Notes: a model not told the origin generated them from the sequence alone. DNA of 8,200 nt from Clostridiales bacterium UBA7103 (GCA_002493305.1 DKYJ01000006.1:1-8200); one strand, 5' to 3'. Positions 1-6,460 are shown, counted from the first letter of the stretch. Made by a program: numbers and translations.

Positions 1-26
1 TACAATAGAAATGCAAGATAACCAAC

Positions 27-99
27 AAAAATTTTTGAAATATCAATAAATTCTTCGAAAAAACTAAAAAATTTTTGAAATTACAAAAATAAATTTTTG
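27..99. repeat. AT-rich direct repeats upstream of TRAP operon
   Basis: The 15-base word AAAAATTTTTGAAAT occurs exactly at 27-41 and again at 67-81, a spacing of 40 bases. Its 9-base core AAATTTTTG recurs a third time at 91-99. The copies sit in the AT-rich stretch before the first gene and just upstream of, or overlapping, a candidate promoter. They could be binding sites for a regulator, an AT-rich UP-type promoter element, or intrinsically bent DNA. The words resemble the CodY consensus only loosely (about 10-11 of 15 positions by eye), which is not strong in such AT-rich sequence. The repeats themselves are seen directly; any function is inference. Confidence 0.5.
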
Positions 100-126
100 C
101 ATTTAGACCAATATTGGGAAGATAAT
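97..126 (+). promoter_or_regulatory. Candidate sigma-A promoter for the TRAP operon
   Basis: A TTGCAT (97-102) and a GATAAT (121-126), 18 bases apart, resemble -35 and -10 boxes, with the -10 matching 5 of 6 positions. A perfect 10-base palindrome, CCAATATTGG (108-117), lies in the spacer, and TTAGAC (103-108) is mirrored by GTCTAA (129-134) around the -10 box. That arrangement would suit repressor binding. If used, the promoter would give a leader of roughly 115-120 bases before the first gene. The -35 match is poor, so this is tentative. Confidence 0.35.
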
Positions 127-168
127 TTGTCTAAAAGGCAGAAAAAAGGAAACGTGGCTCAAAGATTC

Positions 169-197
169 TTGCAATAGCGGTTTTTCAATGATATGCT
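169..197 (+). promoter_or_regulatory. Alternative candidate promoter for the TRAP operon
   Basis: TTGCAA (169-174) and TATGCT (192-197) are separated by 17 bases and each match the sigma-A consensus at 4 of 6 positions. This site is nearer to the gene than the candidate at 97-126. In AT-rich DNA such matches arise by chance, so this is an alternative only. Confidence 0.25.
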
Positions 198-251
198 CAA
201 TATATCAACAGGGAAAAATCCCTAAATGAAAGATTTGGAAGGAGAAAAACG

Positions 252-1319
252 ATGAAAAAAGCATTAGCTCTTCTGCTGGCTCTGGTCATGATACTTGCGC
301 TTTGCGCCTGTGGGCAAAAGCCGGCCGAGCCTGCACCGACCGAAGCCGGGGGCGCGGCACCCGCCGAAACGGAAAAGGTCAATGACGCAAAGCCCATTGA
401 GATCAAGCTGACCACGACAGACCCCACCGGAGCCCCCACGGTCAACGACCTTATCGCCTGCTGCGATGAGATCCGCGAGCGTACCGACGGCATGGTGGAC
501 ATTCAGGTCTATCCCGACGGCCAGATGCTGGTCTATGCTGAGGGCGTTGAGGCACTCATGTCAAACGCAAACCTCATCATGATAGGCAGCCCCACCTATT
601 TTGTGGACTATGTTCCCGTCATGAACACCATAGTCGCGCCTTATCTGTTCCCCAGCAGAGAGGTCGCCGCGAAGTTCTTTGAGAGCGACACCTGGGCCGG
701 TATAGCTCAGGAGTGCGAGGACGCGGGCATCCATGTCATCTGCCAGGACGGTCTCATCGGCTACCGCAGCGTTATGGCCAACAAGCCTGTTACCTCCCTT
801 AAGGAGATGAGCAGCGTTCGCCTGCGCATACCTGCCACTGATATAATGATCGCCCTGTTTGAGGCCCTTGGCTGCAACTACCAGACCATGGCCTTCTCCG
901 ATGTGTTCAACGCCTGCCAGACCGGCGCTCTGGACGGCCTTGAGGGCGTGCCTCTTACCATCACCGCCAACTCTCTGTGGGATGCCATCGACCCGCTGTA
1001 TTACTCTCTCACCAACCACTGCCTTGACTGCTACGGTCTCTATGTGGGTACCGGCTTCTGGAACTCCATTCCCGAGGACTACCGCAACATTATTCAGGAA
1101 GTTCTTGGCGACTGGGGCAAGATAGCCACCGCACACTGCGTTGAGCAGGAGGATAGCGTTATCTATCCTCAGTATGAGGAGCACGGCGTTCAGGTCGTCG
1201 AGCTTACTCCCGAGCAGCTTCAGGAGTTCAGAGACGCGGCTGAGCCTATCATATTCGAGCAGGTTCGCGGCGAGGAGCTGCTGAACGTTGTCAAGGAGAT
1301 CGAGGCTTCCCTCGGCTGA
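252..1319 (+). CDS. dctP: TRAP transporter substrate-binding lipoprotein (DctP family)
   Basis: This is the extracytoplasmic solute receptor of a TRAP transporter, which binds an organic acid outside the membrane and hands it to the two permease proteins. The 355-residue protein starts with a lipoprotein signal: MKK, a hydrophobic stretch (about residues 4-17) and a lipobox LCAC whose C20 would be lipidated. A flexible Ala/Pro/Glu-rich linker follows (about 21-48). The mature part has the DctP-family core, including VRLRIP around residues 189-194, where the family's carboxylate-binding Arg falls (R192 by position), and QTGALDGLEG at 223-232. A strong GGAAGGAG lies 8 bases before the ATG, so the start is secure. 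It heads the operon and is followed by the two membrane subunits. The ligand cannot be read from the sequence; the gene symbol denotes the family, not proven dicarboxylate specificity. Confidence 0.93.
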   Translation: MKKALALLLALVMILALCACGQKPAEPAPTEAGGAAPAETEKVNDAKPIEIKLTTTDPTGAPTVNDLIACCDEIRERTDGMVDIQVYPDGQMLVYAEGVEALMSNANLIMIGSPTYFVDYVPVMNTIVAPYLFPSREVAAKFFESDTWAGIAQECEDAGIHVICQDGLIGYRSVMANKPVTSLKEMSSVRLRIPATDIMIALFEALGCNYQTMAFSDVFNACQTGALDGLEGVPLTITANSLWDAIDPLYYSLTNHCLDCYGLYVGTGFWNSIPEDYRNIIQEVLGDWGKIATAHCVEQEDSVIYPQYEEHGVQVVELTPEQLQEFRDAAEPIIFEQVRGEELLNVVKEIEASLG

Positions 1320-1368
1320 GCTGGCAAAATCCCAAAATAGAATTTACAAAAAAGTATTTGCTGTTTCG

Positions 1369-1401
1369 GATTCCGCCTTGTGCCTGGCATAAGGCGGAAT
1401 C
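1369..1401 (+). promoter_or_regulatory. Intercistronic hairpin between dctP and dctQ
   Basis: GATTCCGCCTT (1369-1379) pairs perfectly with AAGGCGGAATC (1391-1401). The stem can extend inward by a G-T, a T-A and a G-C pair, giving about 14 pairs around a 5-base CCTGG loop. No T-run follows; the ribosome binding site of the next gene begins a few bases downstream. It is therefore unlikely to be a simple intrinsic terminator. A likely role, by analogy with other transport operons that have a hairpin after the binding-protein gene, is to protect the 3' end of the dctP message or limit expression of the permease genes. Confidence 0.7.
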
Positions 1402-1420
1402 ATTGAAGGGAGGCGCAAGC

Positions 1421-1924
1421 TTGGAGAAAGTATCTCGTATATATAACAAAATTGCCGATGTTATTGACAAAATCGTGTATGTGATAGGCGGCTCCGGTCT
1501 GATAGTCTGCGCGGTAATGTGCGGGGCAAATATACTTATGTGGTGGTTTGCCGGCAAACGCATAGCTATCAATGACGAGGTGTCGCTGTTCGGCCTTATC
1601 TGGGCAACGTATATTGGCATGGGTACTCTGTTTCGCCTGAACGGGCACTGCACGATGGATTTCGTCGTCAAGGCGCTCCCGCCGAAAGGACAGTCGGCAA
1701 TCAGAATAATCACTGATATAGTTATTGCGGCGGTCTGTGTTTTGACCGTGTATTTTTCCTGGAAGCTGGCTGTTAAATCTTTTAATAAAAAGCTGGTTTT
1801 GACCAAGATACCGTATTTTTATGTAGATGTGTCCATTACTCTTGGGTTTGCGCATATGCTGATGCTTTCGATCGGCGACATTGTGGCAAATATAAACAAG
1901 CTGGCGCACTGGGAAAAGGAGTGA
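1421..1924 (+). CDS. dctQ: TRAP transporter small permease subunit (DctQ family)
   Basis: This is the small integral membrane subunit of the TRAP transporter, which pairs with the large permease. I chose the TTG at 1421 because a strong AAGGGAGG (1406-1413) lies 7 bases upstream. An in-frame TTG at 1358 has no such site and would place the hairpin at 1369-1401 inside the coding region. The resulting 167-residue protein has four hydrophobic segments at about 18-42, 54-72, 95-115 and 134-152, as expected for DctQ. Between the second and third segments is the family-typical stretch with a polar Arg-x-Asn-Gly-His (72-76) and Met-Asp (79-80). Its codons look more AT-rich than those of its neighbours. 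It ends 4 bases before the dctM start, so the two are translationally close. Confidence 0.9.
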   Translation: MEKVSRIYNKIADVIDKIVYVIGGSGLIVCAVMCGANILMWWFAGKRIAINDEVSLFGLIWATYIGMGTLFRLNGHCTMDFVVKALPPKGQSAIRIITDIVIAAVCVLTVYFSWKLAVKSFNKKLVLTKIPYFYVDVSITLGFAHMLMLSIGDIVANINKLAHWEKE

Positions 1925-1928
1925 GAAC

Positions 1929-3218
1929 GTGGAAAGCTATCTGCCAATAATTTTAAGTTTCACCCTGATGTTCCTCGCGGTGCCGGTACCTATATGTCTG
2001 CTTGCCGGAACGTTCCTGTATTTCGGAGTGCTAAATCCGTCCCTTCCGCTTACAAGCATCATTCAGAATATCGTGACTCAGAGCATGGGCACCGGAATGT
2101 TGGCCGCGCCGCTGTTTATCCTTGCCGGCGCGATCATGAACTACTCAGGAATAACCGGAAGGATGCTTGACTTCTGCGACTGCCTGCTGGGGCATAAGGA
2201 AGGCGGCCTTGCGTATATCAACGTGCTGCTCTCCACGCTCAACGGCGGTATGTGCGGCTCCGCCACGGCAGACGCCGCGCTCCAGTGCAAGCTGCTTGTG
2301 CCCGAAATGGAGAAAAAGGGCTATCCCAGAGCCTTCAGCACCGCCGTCACAGCGGCCTCGTCCCTTATAACGCCGATCATTCCGCCCGGCGTGCCGCTCA
2401 TACTCTACGGCATCATGACGGGCGTATCCGTCGGTAAGATGTGGGTCGCGGGATATGTGCCGGGCATTATGCTGTGCGTCGGCATGATGTTTGTGTGCTG
2501 GTGCTATGCGCGCAAGAATCACTGGAAGAGCGGGCGCGAGAAGCGCGCCAGCGGTAAGGAGCTGCTTCAGGCGGCGCTGAAGTCCATATGGGCGCTGTGT
2601 ATCCCCATCTTTATGATCGCGGGACTGCGCACAGGCTTCTTCACAGCGACAGAAGCGGGCATAGTGCTTATTATCCTGTCCATAATTATAGGGCTCATTT
2701 ACAGGAGCATCAAGCCGATGCATTTCAAGCCCATAATCAAGGACGCTTTCCTTTCCACCGCGAACATAATGCTCATCATTGTTTCCGCCTGCGGCTTCAG
2801 TATGTATCTGTCATGGGAGCGTATCCCCCAGATGCTGGCGGCATGGATGATGAGTGTGTCAAGCAGCAAATTCATGTTTATCCTGCTCAGTCAGATCGTG
2901 GTATTTTTCCTTGGAATGTTCCTTGACGGAACCGCCCTTTTGCTAATACTCACTCCTATACTCTATCCCATGGCGCAGAGCTACGGCATAGACCTTTTAC
3001 AGTACGGCATGATCTTCCTCATAAATCTGTACTGCGGCTGCCTGACCCCGCCATTTGGCACTTTGATGTATGTCACCTGCAACCTCACCGATGTCAGCAT
3101 ACCGGAGTTCTGTAAATACGGCTGGGCGTTTATCCTCGTGATGATCCTTGTCTGCGTGATCATGGCAATATTCCCGGCGGTACCTACTTTCCTGCCGAAT
3201 CTTATATATGGAGCGTAA
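1929..3218 (+). CDS. dctM: TRAP transporter large permease subunit (DctM family)
   Basis: This is the transport-catalysing membrane subunit, which moves the bound solute inward using an ion gradient. The GTG start at 1929 is supported by AAAGGAG at 1915-1921, overlapping the end of dctQ. The 429-residue product is hydrophobic nearly throughout, with about a dozen possible membrane segments, the usual size for DctM. Family hallmarks visible in order are GSATADAA (110-117), TPIIPPGVPLILYG (148-161), GLRTGFFTATEAG (232-244), FLDGTALLLILTPILYP (331-347) and GCLTPPFGTLMYV (370-382). PPG at 152-154 stands where I recall Pro-Pro-Ser being common, a possible minor variation. With dctP and dctQ it forms a complete separate-subunit TRAP system. 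The transported substrate is not evident. Confidence 0.95.
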   Translation: MESYLPIILSFTLMFLAVPVPICLLAGTFLYFGVLNPSLPLTSIIQNIVTQSMGTGMLAAPLFILAGAIMNYSGITGRMLDFCDCLLGHKEGGLAYINVLLSTLNGGMCGSATADAALQCKLLVPEMEKKGYPRAFSTAVTAASSLITPIIPPGVPLILYGIMTGVSVGKMWVAGYVPGIMLCVGMMFVCWCYARKNHWKSGREKRASGKELLQAALKSIWALCIPIFMIAGLRTGFFTATEAGIVLIILSIIIGLIYRSIKPMHFKPIIKDAFLSTANIMLIIVSACGFSMYLSWERIPQMLAAWMMSVSSSKFMFILLSQIVVFFLGMFLDGTALLLILTPILYPMAQSYGIDLLQYGMIFLINLYCGCLTPPFGTLMYVTCNLTDVSIPEFCKYGWAFILVMILVCVIMAIFPAVPTFLPNLIYGA

Positions 3219-3225
3219 GCGGGAT

Positions 3226-4080
3226 ATGACAGATTTAAGAGGAAAAAGAATAGGTCTGGTGCTTTCAGGCGGCGGCGCCAAGGGCGCCTATCAGGTAGGC
3301 ATGTTCAGAGCCATGGAAGAACTCGGGATAATGCAGAGAGTGGTATCCCTGAGCGGCTGCTCGATAGGCGCATATGCCGCGGCGATATACGCCCTGCGCG
3401 GTAATGATGAATACAGGGACTTTCTGTATAATTATCCGCAGCTCGTTGACGAAGGAGAGACCCTTACGTCTGCCGCGATGGATGAGGCGAAGGCGCAGGT
3501 CGCGGCGGGAAAAGTAAGCGTTGAGCAATTCGTAAGCGACAGGCGCTTCTGGCAGCAGGAGGGCAAAGGACTTTACCGATATATCCGGGAGCTTGTGAGC
3601 GGCGGAGCGGTTGAGCGCTGCGGGAGACACATCAATGTCTGTGGATATTCCCTTGAAAAAGAGCGCCCGATATATTTCGACCTAGACAGGCTTGACGATG
3701 AGGAAAAAGCGCTTGCGATAATAGCCAGCGGTAGCCTCCAGTTTCTGCTCAGACCCGTTGCCCTGCGTGGGCACCATCTCGTGGACGGCGGCGTTGTGCC
3801 CGTAATATGCAAAACGCCGGCTCCGGCGGATAAGATACCGCTCCCGCCGATGATCGCGGAAGATGTGGACTGCATAATCGTTAATTTCCTCATCGCTTCC
3901 GACTCAGTAAAGCGCGAGCTCGTTCCGCAGGGGATAGACTATTTTGAACTCAGACCCAGCACCCCGCTGGAGGAGTTTCCCGGCTCCGGCACGTTGGATT
4001 TCTCACCGGAGAAGCTTGAAAGCCACGAGCGTATAGGCTATCGTGATACGATAAAGCTTTTCAAAGATTGTATTTTGTAA
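3226..4080 (+). CDS. Patatin-like phospholipase (RssA-type)
   Basis: This is a predicted cytoplasmic serine acyl hydrolase of the patatin family, which cleaves acyl esters of lipids with a Ser-Asp dyad. In the 284-residue form the oxyanion-hole glycines GGGAKG are at 15-20, the nucleophile elbow GCSIG at 44-48 has catalytic S46, and DGG at 187-189 supplies the catalytic Asp. No signal peptide or membrane segment is seen. The start is uncertain. ATG 3226 leaves a 7-base gap after dctM and has a weak AGCGGGA before it; the in-frame ATG at 3208 would overlap dctM by 11 bases and has no visible ribosome binding site. The close junction with dctM implies co-transcription and perhaps translational coupling. 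The substrate is unknown; a link to the transporter's solute is inference from position. Confidence 0.88.
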   Translation: MTDLRGKRIGLVLSGGGAKGAYQVGMFRAMEELGIMQRVVSLSGCSIGAYAAAIYALRGNDEYRDFLYNYPQLVDEGETLTSAAMDEAKAQVAAGKVSVEQFVSDRRFWQQEGKGLYRYIRELVSGGAVERCGRHINVCGYSLEKERPIYFDLDRLDDEEKALAIIASGSLQFLLRPVALRGHHLVDGGVVPVICKTPAPADKIPLPPMIAEDVDCIIVNFLIASDSVKRELVPQGIDYFELRPSTPLEEFPGSGTLDFSPEKLESHERIGYRDTIKLFKDCIL

Positions 4081-4097
4081 ATATCAGGGGTGTACAT

Positions 4098-4751
4098 ATG
4101 AAAACGATACTGTGCTTTGGCGATTCAAATTCATGGGGATTTATCCCCGCAAAAGCCACAAGATATGACAGCGATACCCGCTGGACAGGTGTGGCGGCAA
4201 AGGAGCTCGGCAGTGAATATGTTATGCTGGAGGACAGCATAAGCGGCAGAACCACTGTTTATGAAGACCCCTGTGTAAAATACCGCTGCGGCGCTGATAA
4301 TCTGGGCTACTCTCTGCTTGCCCATGCGCCCATTGATCTTGTCATTCTTGCGCTGGGAGGAAATGACCTGAAGTTCACTGACTCCGACGGCAGCGTCAGA
4401 GGTATGAGCAGGATGATAGATTTGGTCAGAAACGCGGACGCGGTTTTCGATGCCTATTCACCGATTTTCCCCAATGGCTGCAAAATATTGCTTCTGGGGC
4501 CGCCGCGTTTTTCGGCTGATATTGCCGAAAAACGACCCGGGCACGCTCTTGCGGGCAGCGCGTTTGAATCTACGGTACTTGCAAAGAAGTATGAAAAGCT
4601 TGCCGAAGAAAAGCAGGTCTATTTCTTTGATGAGTCGGTTTACGCGGAGCCTTCACCGGCGGACTGCATCCATCTTTCGCCGGAGGATCACGCAAGGCTC
4701 GGAAGGGCTATCGCCCAAAAAATCAGAGATATTTTTTCAAACGAACCATAA
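4098..4751 (+). CDS. SGNH/GDSL-family esterase
   Basis: This is a predicted esterase or acyl hydrolase of the SGNH superfamily. The ATG at 4098 is preceded 7 bases upstream by AGGGG; an in-frame TTG at 4068 lies inside the upstream gene and lacks a ribosome binding site. The 217-residue protein shows the block I motif GDSNSWG (8-14) with nucleophile S10, the block III motif GGND (87-90) with oxyanion N89, and the block V motif with D189 and H192 of the catalytic triad. The overall pattern resembles the arylesterase or acetylxylan-esterase-like branch. There is no signal peptide, so it should act in the cytoplasm. It starts 17 bases after the patatin gene and is the last gene before two terminators. 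The true substrate (acetylated sugar, aryl ester, thioester) cannot be told from the sequence. Confidence 0.9.
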   Translation: MKTILCFGDSNSWGFIPAKATRYDSDTRWTGVAAKELGSEYVMLEDSISGRTTVYEDPCVKYRCGADNLGYSLLAHAPIDLVILALGGNDLKFTDSDGSVRGMSRMIDLVRNADAVFDAYSPIFPNGCKILLLGPPRFSADIAEKRPGHALAGSAFESTVLAKKYEKLAEEKQVYFFDESVYAEPSPADCIHLSPEDHARLGRAIAQKIRDIFSNEP

Positions 4752-4760
4752 CAAAGGCTT

Positions 4761-4807
4761 TCTGCATATTCCCGCGCTCAGGCAGGGGAATATGCAGACC
4801 TTTTTTT
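4761..4807 (+). terminator. Intrinsic terminator of the TRAP-hydrolase operon
   Basis: TCTGCATATTCCC (4761-4773) pairs perfectly over 13 bases with GGGAATATGCAGA (4786-4798) around a 12-base loop. CC and seven T's (4801-4807) follow. It begins 10 bases after the esterase stop codon, the right place and orientation to end the + strand transcript. Confidence 0.92.
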
Positions 4808-4817
4808 ATCGCTGCAG

Positions 4818-4856
4818 TTTTCATGGCTTCCCATCGGGAAGCCATGAAAATTTTTT
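4818..4856 (+). terminator. Second, tandem intrinsic terminator
   Basis: TTTTCATGGCTTCCC (4818-4832) pairs perfectly over 15 bases with GGGAAGCCATGAAAA (4836-4850) around the 3-base loop ATC. Six T's (4851-4856), then C and TT, follow. It lies 10 bases beyond the T-run of the first terminator and is also oriented for the + strand. It probably serves as a backup that insulates the housekeeping genes downstream. The reverse strand has no T-run after the stem, so it is not clearly bidirectional. Confidence 0.9.
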
Positions 4857-4893
4857 CTTATGTCTCCACACAGTGTTACTTAGCTTAAGAGTA

Positions 4894-4923
4894 TTGCAAA
4901 TTAAACACCTGTTGTAGTATAAT
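4894..4923 (+). promoter_or_regulatory. Sigma-A-type promoter for rpe-recR
   Basis: A perfect TATAAT -10 box (4918-4923) is preceded 18 bases upstream by TTGCAA (4894-4899), which matches the -35 consensus at 4 of 6 positions. It lies between the terminators and rpe and would start transcription near 4930, about 25 bases before the rpe start codon. This is the clearest promoter in the window. Confidence 0.75.
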
Positions 4924-4955
4924 GAACTGTCAGATTAAAAAATGGAGATTTTGTT

Positions 4956-5600
4956 ATGATAATAGTTGCACCTTCAATACTTTCCGCGGATTTTGCAAAG
5001 CTTGGCGCGGAGGTTGAGGATATTAGCCGCTCGGGTGCCGACTGGGTACACTTTGATGTGATGGACGGGATATTCGTCCCAAATATCTCGATAGGCGTGC
5101 CGGTGCTCGCATCCTTGCGCAGGGCGACGGATATGTTCATTGACGTGCACCTGATGATAGACAGACCCCTCCGCTATGTGCGCCAATTTTGCGATGCCGG
5201 GGCTGATCTTGTGAATTTCCATGTTGAGGCTGACAGTGTGGAAAATATTTCCTCAGCCATCGAGCAGGCAAAGCACCTTGGCAAGATGACCGGCGTTACT
5301 TTAAAGCCAAAGACACCGGCGTCGGCGGCCGAGCCTTTCTTGGATAAAGTGGATCTGGTGCTGGTCATGACGGTCGAGCCCGGATTTGGCGGGCAGAGCT
5401 TTATGGCTGAGCAGCTGCCGAAGATAAGGACGCTTCGGGAGATGGCGCGTTCCTCGTGTCATATAGAGGTCGACGGCGGCGTTGACGAGCGCACGGCGCC
5501 CCTGTGCATTGAAGCCGGTGCCGATGTGCTGGTCGCCGGCAGCGCCGTTTTTCGCAGGGCGGACAGGGCGGCGGCCATACGCGCAATCAGGGGCAAATAA
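4956..5600 (+). CDS. rpe: Ribulose-phosphate 3-epimerase
   Basis: This enzyme interconverts D-ribulose 5-phosphate and D-xylulose 5-phosphate in the cytoplasmic non-oxidative pentose phosphate pathway. The 214-residue protein is full length for the family and carries its motifs in order along a TIM barrel: APSILSADF (5-13), VHFDVMDG (31-38) with metal ligand H32 and catalytic D34, DVHLM (63-67) with H65, EPGFGGQSF (141-149) in the phosphate-binding region, EVDGGV (171-176) with D173, and GSAVF (195-199). All expected catalytic and metal-binding residues are present. The ATG has GGAG 8 bases upstream and its own promoter. recR starts 20 bases downstream, implying co-transcription, though the two products have unrelated jobs. 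Confidence 0.97.
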   Translation: MIIVAPSILSADFAKLGAEVEDISRSGADWVHFDVMDGIFVPNISIGVPVLASLRRATDMFIDVHLMIDRPLRYVRQFCDAGADLVNFHVEADSVENISSAIEQAKHLGKMTGVTLKPKTPASAAEPFLDKVDLVLVMTVEPGFGGQSFMAEQLPKIRTLREMARSSCHIEVDGGVDERTAPLCIEAGADVLVAGSAVFRRADRAAAIRAIRGK

Positions 5601-5620
5601 ACGATAGGAGACAGACACAG

Positions 5621-6220
5621 ATGTCCTTTTTTCCCGCTTCGCTTGAAAATCTCATTGACAAATTCGCTGCGCTGCCCGGCATAGGCCGCAAGAGCGCCCA
5701 GCGGCTCGCTTTTCATGTTCTGGCTCTTCCGGAGGGGGAAGCGGTGGCCTTTGCCGAGGCAGTTCTGGAGGCAAAGCGAAGCGTCCACTGCTGCGCCGTG
5801 TGCCAGAATCTGACGGAGGACGAGATCTGTCCCATCTGCTCGAGCGACAGGAGGGATAAAGGCACCATATGCGTGGTGTCGGAGCCGCGGGATGTGCTGA
5901 GCATCGAGCGGGCGCACGAGTATAACGGGACTTATCATGTGCTGCATGGGGTGCTCTCTCCCATGAGCCATGTAGGGCCGGACGATATTCGGATAAAAGA
6001 GCTGCTGACCCGAGCCGCCGGTGAGGATGTGCAGGAGGTCATCATGGCCACAAATCCCGACACCGAGGGGGAGGCAACGGCCATGTATATTTCACGCCTG
6101 CTCAAGCCCTTCGGCATAAAGATCACCCGTCTTGCCTATGGGATACCCGTGGGCTCCAATCTTGAGTTTGCCGATGATGCGACGCTCAACCGTGCCCTTG
6201 AAGGGCGCACTGAAATGTAG
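5621..6220 (+). CDS. recR: Recombination mediator protein RecR
   Basis: RecR works with RecF and RecO to load RecA onto single-stranded DNA at gaps and stalled forks. The 199-residue length is typical. In order there are an N-terminal helix-hairpin-helix (LPGIGRKSAQRLAFHVL, 18-34), a four-cysteine zinc finger (C58, C61, C70, C73), a Toprim domain (about 81-175) with E88 in VVSEPRD and the NPDTEGEATA stretch at 145-154, and a C-terminal YGIPVGSNLE segment (173-182). An AGGAG lies 10 bases before the ATG. In many Firmicutes recR follows dnaX and a YbaB-like gene, so its place directly after rpe differs from the most familiar arrangement. Confidence 0.97.
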   Translation: MSFFPASLENLIDKFAALPGIGRKSAQRLAFHVLALPEGEAVAFAEAVLEAKRSVHCCAVCQNLTEDEICPICSSDRRDKGTICVVSEPRDVLSIERAHEYNGTYHVLHGVLSPMSHVGPDDIRIKELLTRAAGEDVQEVIMATNPDTEGEATAMYISRLLKPFGIKITRLAYGIPVGSNLEFADDATLNRALEGRTEM

Positions 6221-6305
6221 TTTTCGCAAAGTGTATAACATGGCCCGCCTGCGGCTAATATAAGATAGAAGCTACATATTTTATGCATAGATTATTTGGA
6301 AATGG

Positions 6306-6331
6306 AGTTAGTGTGATGAATCACACTAACT
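6306..6331. promoter_or_regulatory. Perfect 26-base palindrome, operator-like
   Basis: AGTTAGTGTGAT (6306-6317) is the exact reverse complement of ATCACACTAACT (6320-6331), with only GA between. It lies in the recR to RNase J spacer, 130 bases before the RNase J start. No T-run follows on either strand, so it does not look like a terminator. It contains TGTGA-N4-TCACA, similar to a CRP-type half-site pair but with 4 rather than 6 central bases. It could be a dimeric regulator's operator, or in RNA an 11-pair hairpin with a UGAA loop. I do not recognise the cognate regulator. Confidence 0.7.
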
Positions 6332-6340
6332 GATTATAAA

Positions 6341-6445
6341 TGGCGTGCCGCTCGCCGTTAAAACGGCAACCGCGCCACATGCCGAAAATCTTCATTCAGC
6401 CGCTTATGGGGATTTTTGTTTCAACTTGTTCTGGCGACAAGCGGC
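6341..6445 (+). promoter_or_regulatory. Possible structured 5' leader of RNase J
   Basis: Several inverted repeats lie between the palindrome and the RNase J ribosome binding site. GCCGTT (6354-6359) pairs with AACGGC (6362-6367), enclosed by TGGCG (6341-6345) and CGCCA (6373-6377). GCCGCTT (6399-6405) pairs with AAGCGGC (6439-6445), which excludes the alternative CTTGT (6425-6429) with ACAAG (6437-6441). The last structure ends 5 bases before the GGAG. This could be a folded leader affecting translation. I recognise no known riboswitch class. No clear -10/-35 pair was found in 6221-6460, so the leader's 5' end is unknown. Confidence 0.35.
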
Positions 6446-6460
6446 AGAATGGAGATTTAT

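Noticed and set aside
1..251. Riboswitch or T-box in the leader before the transporter
   Set aside because: The region is mostly A/T with only short weak stems and none of the conserved elements of classes I know.
561..1184. Long open frame on the reverse strand inside dctP
   Set aside because: It is a shadow of the codon pattern of the clearly recognised binding-protein gene and resembles no known family.
2145..2723. 192-codon reverse-strand frame inside dctM
   Set aside because: It lies fully within the permease gene and has no recognisable domain.
4818..4860. Small regulatory RNA ending at the second terminator
   Set aside because: No promoter is visible between the two terminators, and the hairpin alone is explained as a backup terminator.
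4450..4917. 155-codon forward frame overlapping the esterase end and terminators
   Set aside because: It runs through both terminator hairpins and has no family resemblance; the overlapping SGNH frame keeps all its catalytic motifs.
6312..6325. CRP-binding site TGTGA-N4-TCACA
   Set aside because: The canonical site has a 6-base centre. With 4 bases the half-sites would be misplaced on the helix, so I kept only the neutral palindrome call.
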